11,825 bases of DNA, taken from Bacteroides ovatus (GTDB taxonomy: Bacteria; Bacteroidota; Bacteroidia; Bacteroidales; Bacteroidaceae). Positions 6,884-11,825 of the stretch are shown piece by piece. The stretch is taken from positions 1 through 11,825 of the forward strand of contig JAUUNK010000151.1 in NCBI GenBank assembly GCA_030844565.1, given 5' to 3'. The notes under the pieces were generated by a model, which was not told the origin of the DNA, searched no databases, and worked only from the letters and a program-made list of their open reading frames with translations. The position numbers and the translations under genes were made by a program. Each line of letters begins with the position of its first letter. The stretch's first letter is position 1.

Positions 6884-8125
6884 TCATAGTGTTTCCAAAA
6901 ACACTCTTGTCACAGTGTAGAACCGTCCTGTCTTCCGTATTGGAGAATAGCGACATTCCCGTGTATAGTTCAACTGATAGGTGGTATAGGTAAGCGTATT
7001 GGGTGCAGGATTAAGCTTCCAGCACTCTTTCAATATCTTGCGGACTTGGTGTTTCTCCACTTTTGCCTGTGAATACCGCAACAGAAGAAAAATATCGTTG
7101 CAGTCAAAAGAGAAAGTGTCCGTGCCTACACTCTCCATAATGTCAAGGATAAGCTCGTGCATCTCTATCTCCAATCTGTTACGGTTGCTGCGGATAATCT
7201 TCTGCAAGGCTTCGGTATGCAGCAACGATGGAGCGAACCACATACGGCTTTTCTTTTCGGTGGATAGCTGTCTGTGCTGCAAATGGTAAAGGAAAGCAGG
7301 TATCTCCGCTTTCAGTTTTTGCAGGAAGTCGGTATCATCCGACTGCAAGCGGTCTATCCTGCGTACCCAATAGCGTGTTTCACCTGCGTCTATGATGACA
7401 GGCAGATACTCGTTGTTGGAACACAGCACGAACTTGGCGAAGAACGCTATCTCGTCGCGGTCTTTGCCTTTGGCTTCCACCTTGTAGGATAATGCCGTGC
7501 TTAGGTTCTTCAACCGTTCGCTGTCCTCCCTGCGGCTCAACAGTACCTCATCCACCACGATAAGGAGCTTCCCTGCCCAATCGGAATTGAACTGGCTGCG
7601 GAAATCCTCGTTGGTGTTGAATGTCACGTTGTTCTGAAACAGGGCTTTCAAGAAATTGAGGAATGTACTCTTGCCTGTGTTGCGTTCCTCCGACACCAAC
7701 AGCAGGATGGGCAGCTTCTGTATGGGTTGCAGGTAGAGCAGTTGGAGATAGTCCATGCCCAACTCAGATTGCTCCCCGAAGATGTGTTCCACCAATGAGC
7801 GGATAGAGGGGAAATCGCCATCTTTCGGTTGGTTGTCTATCGGCTCGTAGAGATTGAGGAACTTGCCGATTACAGACTGATAATTGACGTGTTCGGGTAC
7901 GGTGCAGAAGCCGTCATACTTGGGTACGCTGCCGATGTAGTCCTTGCCATAGTCTTGGCGCAGGGTCTCGTTGTTCCATGCGATGCGTTTCCTTACATAC
8001 CCTCCGTTCAGTCTCGGTTGCTCCACAATCTTGTAGAGCGTTGTGCCGACACGGATAAACTCTTCCTTTGCCATGCCGCCATCCGTTAGCGGTCTGTGGC
8101 TGTCTTTTACTTTGTTTGCTTCCAT
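6884..8125 (-). CDS. SF3-type replicative helicase (DUF5906/D5-like ATPase)
   Basis: This 413-residue ATPase probably unwinds DNA at the element's origin. The Walker A motif is EERNTGKST (146-154). Walker B is LLIVVDE (187-193). SF3 motif C is FVLCSNNEY (232-240), ending in the characteristic Asn pair. An arginine-finger-like RYWVRR follows at 251-256. The last 100 residues probably form a winged-helix DNA-binding domain, as in phage P4-type and poxvirus D5-like helicases. I chose the ATG at 8125 (MEANKV): the open frame up to 8347 crosses a terminator and its own promoter, so that part is not coding. A Bacteroides -7 box lies 36 bases upstream. The primase is encoded next, giving a split helicase-primase pair. 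Confidence 0.88.
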   Translation of the reverse strand: MEANKVKDSHRPLTDGGMAKEEFIRVGTTLYKIVEQPRLNGGYVRKRIAWNNETLRQDYGKDYIGSVPKYDGFCTVPEHVNYQSVIGKFLNLYEPIDNQPKDGDFPSIRSLVEHIFGEQSELGMDYLQLLYLQPIQKLPILLLVSEERNTGKSTFLNFLKALFQNNVTFNTNEDFRSQFNSDWAGKLLIVVDEVLLSRREDSERLKNLSTALSYKVEAKGKDRDEIAFFAKFVLCSNNEYLPVIIDAGETRYWVRRIDRLQSDDTDFLQKLKAEIPAFLYHLQHRQLSTEKKSRMWFAPSLLHTEALQKIIRSNRNRLEIEMHELILDIMESVGTDTFSFDCNDIFLLLRYSQAKVEKHQVRKILKECWKLNPAPNTLTYTTYQLNYTRECRYSPIRKTGRFYTVTRVFLETL

Positions 8126-8160
8126 ATTCCAATGATTTAAGTTTGAAAAAATGTCAGCTA

Positions 8161-8205
8161 CAAAAGTATAATCAACTATTGGATAAGCCGATACGCAAAT
8201 CACAG
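8161..8205 (-). promoter_or_regulatory. Promoter of the helicase gene with shared upstream motif
   Basis: On the minus strand, TACTTTTG (8168-8161) fits the Bacteroides -7 consensus TAnnTTTG. No clean -33 TTTG is seen at the ideal distance. The motif TACGCAAATCACAG (as read on the plus strand, 8192-8205) lies 23 bases upstream. A near-identical copy lies upstream of the integrase promoter, suggesting a common regulator. Confidence 0.55.
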
Positions 8206-8255
8206 CAGAACGCAGCAAAAAAATACCTTGCGACAGAAAAGTTGGTGTTTCGGGG

Positions 8256-8310
8256 CTTAAAAAATAAAAAATCCCGAAGAAGCAGAGCTGGAAACAGGTG
8301 CTTCTTCGGG
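8256..8310 (-). terminator. Strong terminator after the RhuM-like gene
   Basis: The perfect 11-bp stem CCCGAAGAAGC / GCTTCTTCGGG (8273-8283 and 8300-8310) is followed on the minus strand by two runs of six Ts, ATTTTTTATTTTTT. Inside the loop, CTG-GAAA-CAG can form a small second stem. It closes the integrase plus RhuM-like transcript before the separately promoted helicase gene. Confidence 0.88.
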
Positions 8311-8339
8311 TACGTGAGTATGTGTGAATGGCAATACGC

Positions 8340-8729
8340 CTATGCAAAGTATTTCGGACTTGACATATCGGTAATGTTCAGCGAAAAGAAGATGCCTGTT
8401 TTTTCTTTTCGCAAGTACATTCTTTCAATGATGGCATTGCGAACCTGCTCCGCTCCGAATGTATTGATACGGAAAGCGAGGGCGATGATGGCTTCAAGAT
8501 TGTAAACCTCCATGCTGCGGTTGTCCGACAGGCGGATGGTACGTTTCACTTCGTGTTCCCTCAAAACTCCGCTTTTGCAAAGAGCCTTTATCCCTGCTTG
8601 GATTGTCGGGGCGACAACTCCGAACAACTCGCAGAGTTCCCACTCGGTCATGGCGATAGAGCCTGTATCAGTCGGCAGGGTGATGTTGCCCTGTCCGTCC
8701 ATCGTGATGATATTGCGTTTCTCTTTCAT
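8340..8729 (-). CDS. Small RhuM-like winged-helix DNA-binding protein
   Basis: This 129-residue protein is probably a regulator or accessory factor of the element. After a short strand-rich start, residues 26-60 (from MTEWELCELFGV to CKSGVLRE) read as a helix-turn-helix. A beta-wing region (RTIRLSDNRSMEVYNLEAI) and the RhuM-like ALAFRINTFGAEQVRNAI helix follow. Near relatives are, to my recollection, common beside integrase genes in Bacteroidales elements, but their function is not established. It starts 21 bases after the integrase stop, so the two genes are very probably co-transcribed, and a strong terminator follows. It is a natural candidate for the factor binding the operator-like sites upstream of the integrase and helicase genes, which is inference. 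Confidence 0.8.
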   Translation of the reverse strand: MKEKRNIITMDGQGNITLPTDTGSIAMTEWELCELFGVVAPTIQAGIKALCKSGVLREHEVKRTIRLSDNRSMEVYNLEAIIALAFRINTFGAEQVRNAIIERMYLRKEKTGIFFSLNITDMSSPKYFA

Positions 8730-8750
8730 CAGTATTCTATTTATTAGTTA

Positions 8751-9983
8751 TCAAATGGCACTGCAAATACTTTTCTCCATATCCACCAACTTATCGGACA
8801 ACTGCTCCAAGTCCTGACTTATCTTTTGGGCGGTTATTTTTGCGTAGATTTGAGTGGTCTTTATATTGGTATGCCCCAACAGACGACTGACGGTTTCAAT
8901 AGGTACTCCGTTGGATAACAGTATGGTGGTTGCCGCCGAATGTCTTGCGACATGATAGGTCAGATGCGTCTTTATACCACACAACTCGGCTATGGCTTTC
9001 AGCTTTTTGTTACAGGTCGTGTTGCTTGGCATTGGGAAAACCTTATTGTTTTTCGCCATGCCCTCATACTTCTCTATAATCTTCTTGGGAACGTCCAACA
9101 GACGGATATTCGATTCCGTATTGGTCTTCTTTCTTCGAGTGATTATCCAAAGGTTGCCGTCAAAGAAAGTTTGCAGGTTGTCGGTGGTGAGGTTCTTGAC
9201 ATCGGAATACGCCAGACCCGTGAACACCGAAAACAGAAACAGGTCTCTCACAAGTTCGTGGGTCTTGTCGGGCATCTCTGTGTTCATCATGGTGTGTATC
9301 TCCTCTTTCGTGACATATCCTCTGTCCACGCTTTCGGGGGAGTTGATATACCCTGCAAAGGGATTGAACGGCAGACGACCGTCATTCCTCGCTATGGAAA
9401 TGATGTGCTTCAACACAATCATGTAGCCCCACACGGTATTGGTGCGGCACTTCTTCACGGTGCGCAGGAAATACTCGAAGTCGTTGATGAACGTGAGGTT
9501 CAACTCTTTTAGGGGAATATCCTCACGCTTATAAGCATGGGGCAGGAACTCCCGTATATGCTTGCATACGGTCTTATAACGGGTAAATGTTCCTTTGGCA
9601 CGGCTGTGTCCGACTTTCTTTGCAAACTCCGCATTGTGTTGCTCAAAGAGTTTCAGCAAGGTTTCCTGCTTTACACCGATGCCGAGATAGGCGTCTTTCA
9701 GTTTGGCGGCGGTTACATATCCGTCCGTCTGCATCAGTTCTTGGTATCGGCGGTTCACCTCCACCCGAATCTTGTCAACCGCACGGTTGATTCTCTGCGC
9801 TTCGGCACTCTTGCCCGAAGCACGGTTGTTCTTCACGTCCCACAAGTGGGGCGGAACGTCCATCTTGCAGCTGAATTGTTTAATCTCTCCGTCCACCGTA
9901 AGGCGGCACATCAGTGGCAGGTTGCCGTTGGGCTTTGCACTGCCTTTCTTCACATAGAATAATACCTTGAATGTACTTCGCAT
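8751..9983 (-). CDS. Tyrosine recombinase/integrase (Bacteroidales type)
   Basis: This 410-residue integrase would insert and excise the element. The N-terminus is an arm-binding domain (about 1-90), followed by a SAM-like core-binding domain (about 105-205) and the catalytic domain (about 225-390). Visible catalytic residues are H344-x-x-R347 (in HVARHS), H371 (LLGHTN) and the nucleophile Y380 (QIYAKI). Lys285 or Lys286 in RRKKTN is the probable beta-hairpin lysine. In TGLAYSD (255-261) the position usually held by the first catalytic Arg is Ala, a departure also known for IntDOT-type enzymes, where it is Ser. The ATG at 9983 sits directly against an inverted repeat that brackets the promoter. 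The RhuM-like gene follows 21 bases downstream. The likely attachment region is upstream, at 10069-10381. Confidence 0.93.
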   Translation of the reverse strand: MRSTFKVLFYVKKGSAKPNGNLPLMCRLTVDGEIKQFSCKMDVPPHLWDVKNNRASGKSAEAQRINRAVDKIRVEVNRRYQELMQTDGYVTAAKLKDAYLGIGVKQETLLKLFEQHNAEFAKKVGHSRAKGTFTRYKTVCKHIREFLPHAYKREDIPLKELNLTFINDFEYFLRTVKKCRTNTVWGYMIVLKHIISIARNDGRLPFNPFAGYINSPESVDRGYVTKEEIHTMMNTEMPDKTHELVRDLFLFSVFTGLAYSDVKNLTTDNLQTFFDGNLWIITRRKKTNTESNIRLLDVPKKIIEKYEGMAKNNKVFPMPSNTTCNKKLKAIAELCGIKTHLTYHVARHSAATTILLSNGVPIETVSRLLGHTNIKTTQIYAKITAQKISQDLEQLSDKLVDMEKSICSAI

Positions 9984-10058
9984 AACTCACATTTTTTTGG
10001 TTACAAAATTAGTTTACTGTGAGTTACCGACAGCTACGCAGAATTACGCAAATCGCAG
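9984..10058 (-). promoter_or_regulatory. Integrase promoter bracketed by an operator-like inverted repeat
   Basis: On the minus strand, TAATTTTG (10011-10004) fits the -7 consensus TAnnTTTG. The perfect 8-bp arms AACTCACA (9984-9991) and TGTGAGTT (10018-10025) lie on either side of it, the inner arm touching the ATG. Further upstream lie TACGCAGAA (10035-10043) and TACGCAAATCGCAG (10045-10058), the latter shared with the helicase promoter. Repression of int by binding across this repeat is a reasonable inference. Confidence 0.6.
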
Positions 10059-10068
10059 AAAAATAGCC

Positions 10069-10238
10069 TTTTAGCTAAAAATCTTCTTCAATCACTCGGT
10101 AATGATGTGGTAACTGAACTCTTGCGCTATATGGCTATATTATGGCTTTCTTTGGCTTCTTGCCAAGAGAAAAAGATAGCGTAACGAACACTTTTTCAGC
10201 CTATTCGCTACGCTATTCTCTGATTTACTTTTTAGCTA
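10069..10238. other. Inverted-repeat-rich region upstream of int, probable recombination region
   Basis: The gene-free gap 9984-10431 continues with three structures. TTTTAGCTAAAA is a perfect palindrome (10069-10080). TTGGC-TTCTT-GCCAA lies at 10152-10166. ATAGCGTAACGAA (10176-10188) faces TTCGCTACGCTAT (10204-10216), matching at 12 of 13 positions. TTTTAGCTA recurs at 10230-10238, just before the right-hand direct repeat. Such crowding next to an integrase gene is typical of att sites with arm-type sites for Int or excision factors. No gene is visible here. Confidence 0.5.
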
Positions 10239-10243
10239 TCTGT

Positions 10244-10381
10244 TTATTTTAGATTTTCAATAGTCTAATACAAGCCTCTGAGAAATAAATATTTTGGGGA
10301 ATATTTGCGTAACAGCGATAGCGAATTAGCAACCGTGCAACTTTCGGCAGTCTGCAATGCTGTGCCGTCAAATAACTCTTT
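10244..10381 (+). repeat. Right copy of 138-bp diverged direct repeat (candidate att region)
   Basis: This copy aligns gaplessly to 2640-2777, with perfect 17-bp (10244-10260) and 14-bp (10368-10381) end blocks. The interior reads, after a TAA at the same place as the TGA of the left copy, as a peptide with EYLRNS, LATV and SNNSF. It lies between the integrase upstream region and the 3' end of the flanking membrane-protein gene. Confidence 0.8.
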
Positions 10382-10431
10382 TGGCCACAACTATAAGTTT
10401 TCTACTAAAATATTAACGTCCGATCAAAATA

Positions 10432-11190
10432 TCACCGAATCTTATCGCAAATGCACCGGGCCAGACCATAAATATATCGGCGGAATCCGGGACGATAGTA
10501 GAGTAATCGACTGAACCATTCAAGATGCTTGTCGAATAATTTCACCATAATTCCTACAATAATCATGGATATAAGAGTACCTGCACCAACTACCTGCCAT
10601 TGCCATGTACCAAAGTAGAAATACCCCCAAGCTACTGCTATAACAACCAGAGAGATATCAACCATGATTTTAGCTTTGGCAAATGGAATATCGGTAGCTT
10701 TGCCAACTGCTACTACAATACCCTCACCTGGCATAGTGACTGAGCCGCATCGTATCTCTAAAGAGATGCCTACGGCAAGCAGCACGCACCCCATTAATTG
10801 TACCGCCACTTTCCATAATATGGTATTACATACTATGATTGATGTAAGCCACATATTAACATCTAATAGGAAACCGAATACAAAGCCAATAATGAATTGA
10901 AAAAATTGCATCCGTGGGAAACCTCGGCGGAGGATGAGAACCTGAAGCCCGATGAAAAGAATGTTCATTATGTATGTATATTCTCCAATCGTAAATTGAG
11001 GAGCCATGCCAGCTTCTCCCGCGAGTGTCATAACAAACGGGATGGTAGCAATCACACTACTGCCAAAGTTTGACCGTACACAGAGTGCTACTCCACATGC
11101 CATTATGAACAAAGACACGATGAGCAATAAATGTTGCCATGAAAACGAGATGATTCTTTCTTTCATGAAAAAAATAAAATTTGACTGCAT
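10432..11190 (-). CDS. YczE/YyaS/YitT-type membrane protein (DUF6198-like)
   Basis: This is an integral inner-membrane protein of 252 residues, or 244 if the ATG at 11166 (MKERII) is the true start. About five or six hydrophobic segments are visible, beginning near residues 20-37. Two related halves can be seen: CGVALCVRSNFGSSVIATIP in the first and GISLEIRCGSVTMPGEGIVV in the second. This fits the small YczE-like membrane family. The C-terminus is basic and ends in RCICDKIR. The biochemical role of the family is not established, though transport has been suggested. Neither start has a clear Shine-Dalgarno. The gene stands alone, with a palindrome upstream and the right-hand direct repeat 50 bases past its stop, so it probably belongs to the recipient DNA and not the element. 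Confidence 0.75.
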   Translation of the reverse strand: MQSNFIFFMKERIISFSWQHLLLIVSLFIMACGVALCVRSNFGSSVIATIPFVMTLAGEAGMAPQFTIGEYTYIMNILFIGLQVLILRRGFPRMQFFQFIIGFVFGFLLDVNMWLTSIIVCNTILWKVAVQLMGCVLLAVGISLEIRCGSVTMPGEGIVVAVGKATDIPFAKAKIMVDISLVVIAVAWGYFYFGTWQWQVVGAGTLISMIIVGIMVKLFDKHLEWFSRLLYYRPGFRRYIYGLARCICDKIR

Positions 11191-11206
11191 AATGTCGTTG
11201 ATTATA

Positions 11207-11225
11207 AGGAATTTATAAAATTCCT
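11207..11225. promoter_or_regulatory. Operator-like palindrome upstream of the membrane-protein gene
   Basis: AGGAATTT-ATA-AAATTCCT is a perfect 8-bp inverted repeat with a 3-base centre, 17 bases upstream of the first candidate start codon (11190). Its position suits a repressor site or a leader hairpin. No exact TAnnTTTG box is visible upstream; a 7-base near match, TATTTTG, lies in the same A+T-rich stretch. The rest of 11226-11363 shows no gene. Confidence 0.45.
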
Positions 11226-11363
11226 CGATTTAGATATAACAAAATATTGACAACTATAAAACCTTCTGACATCCATTATCTATTACTATATGACATCCTG
11301 CTCTATTTTATAATCTCACCATGTCTTTATTTTATATTCATGAATATAGCAAGAAAAACAAGC

Positions 11364-11392
11364 AACACAGTCCAACATCATTGGACTGTGTT
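11364..11392 (-). terminator. Terminator after the zinc-ribbon gene
   Basis: The perfect 12-bp stem AACACAGTCCAA / TTGGACTGTGTT has a 5-base loop. On the minus strand it is followed by a T-rich stretch (GCTTGTTTTTCTT). It begins 12 bases past the stop of the 11405 gene. Confidence 0.8.
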
Positions 11393-11404
11393 ACCGGATA
11401 TGAT

Positions 11405-11825
11405 TTATTTCCTGTATCCGCATTTAGGACATACACCTTCCTCATTATTCAGCGCCACACCACATAACGGACAACACTCTATGTTATGCTTGGTCGAAAA
11501 TTCGGCAGATCCAGCATTCACACCACTGGTGAACGTGATTTTCGCAATGTTCAACTTGTCTTTTAACAAGTCATACACGATTTTAATCATGCCCTCCACG
11601 GTCATGGTCTCTTTGGTTACCACCAAGCGGGCTTCGGGATAAGCCGTAGCCAGTTCTGTCTTGAAGGCTTCGCCTTTCATCTTGTTTTGCGGATGACCGT
11701 TTTTAATACCTTGTTTCTCATATACGTCAAGTATGACAGGTAATAACGGGTCATCCTTGCGGAGTACCAAGGCATGGTCGAAATTTTTTAATACTTCCCA
11801 TGCCACTTTTTGGATCTCGTTGCAG
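11405..11825 (-). CDS. Partial gene of unknown function with C-terminal zinc ribbon
   Basis: The 5' end lies beyond the window. The last 139 codons are present, beginning in frame at 11824 with CNEIQKVAWEVL. I do not recognise the family. The visible part is a mixed alpha/beta sequence with a region around ARLVVTKETMTVEGMIKIVY. It ends in a Cys4 zinc ribbon, CPLCG then ten residues later CPKCG, four residues before the stop at 11405. A strong terminator follows. The first 12 visible codons lie in the 36-bp inverted repeat that recurs at the other end of the window, where the same frame stops at once. A GTG within the frame (11806) could be read as a start, but the frame stays open to the window edge, so an upstream start is likelier. 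Confidence 0.7.
   Translation of the reverse strand, partial: CNEIQKVAWEVLKNFDHALVLRKDDPLLPVILDVYEKQGIKNGHPQNKMKGEAFKTELATAYPEARLVVTKETMTVEGMIKIVYDLLKDKLNIAKITFTSGVNAGSAEFSTKHNIECCPLCGVALNNEEGVCPKCGYRK
11789..11824 (-). repeat. Right arm of 36-bp perfect terminal inverted repeat
   Basis: This is the exact reverse complement of 2-37. It is coding here, giving CNEIQKVAWEVL of the partial zinc-ribbon gene. Recombination between the two arms would invert the segment and exchange everything after that point in the gene. Confidence 0.85.

Larger units (their letters stand above)
2640..10381 (-). mobile_element. Integrative mobilizable element carrying a class A2 beta-lactamase
   Basis: A block of six same-strand genes (recombinase, RhuM-like protein, SF3 helicase, Toprim primase, MOBV relaxase, beta-lactamase) makes up integration, replication and mobilization functions plus cargo. 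No conjugation (tra) or coupling-protein genes are present, so transfer would need a helper element. The block is bracketed by two direct repeats of 138 bp (2640-2777 and 10244-10381) that probably contain the attachment sites. Exact ends are uncertain: crossover in the shared 17-bp block would give about 2657-10260, and in the shared 14-bp block about 2778-10381. The layout resembles Bacteroides mobilizable transposons such as Tn4555 and Tn5520, but the cargo differs from the cfxA of Tn4555. Confidence 0.75.

Noticed and set aside
8126..8347. N-terminal extension of the helicase frame
   Set aside because: It would translate across a strong terminator and the helicase's own promoter; the conserved protein starts at 8125.
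1..11825. tRNA or rRNA genes, including a tRNA attachment site for the integrase
   Set aside because: I saw no tRNA-like cloverleaf or rRNA sequence by eye, and the flanking repeats do not resemble a tRNA 3' end.

Overview
The window looks like Bacteroidales DNA (Bacteroides, Parabacteroides or Prevotella type). The evidence is the gene families, -7 promoter boxes of the TAnnTTTG type, weak Shine-Dalgarno sites, and a signal peptide that would be cut before Gln. Every confident gene lies on the minus strand. The species cannot be named from the sequence alone.

Left flank (1-2640). The first 0.8 kb holds no intact gene that I recognise, only one open but anonymous stretch (461-748). It is followed by a complete 14-helix DHA2-type MFS drug exporter (866-2284) and the frameshifted N-terminal stub of an IS4-type (DUF4372) transposase (2341-2512).

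Central element (about 2640-10381). This has the gene set of a small integrative and mobilizable element. Read in its transcription direction it carries a tyrosine recombinase, a RhuM-like winged-helix protein, an SF3-type helicase, a Toprim primase, a Pre/Mob (MOBV) relaxase, and a subclass A2 class A beta-lactamase as cargo. The beta-lactamase is related to CblA, CepA and TLA but is not CfxA. The gaps are structured. A dense TTTGATGA iteron-like cluster lies between helicase and primase (possible replication origin). Three stem-loops lie upstream of the relaxase (candidate oriT). An operator-like inverted repeat brackets the integrase promoter, and a 14-bp motif is shared by the integrase and helicase promoters. 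Two 138-bp direct repeats, gapless and about three-quarters identical, bracket the element and are the best candidates for its attachment regions. Their differences follow a codon-like pattern, which suggests a small conserved peptide.

Right flank (10382-11825). This holds a YczE/DUF6198-type membrane protein, a strong terminator hairpin, and the 3' part of an unrecognised gene ending in a four-cysteine zinc ribbon. The outermost 36 bp of the window (2-37 and 11789-11824) form a perfect inverted repeat lying inside that partial gene. The segment may therefore be invertible, or the contig may end in a repeat.

How the parts would work together (inference): the recombinase excises a circle, the helicase and primase replicate it from the iteron region, and the relaxase nicks oriT for transfer by a co-resident conjugative element. 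The beta-lactamase is the selectable cargo.
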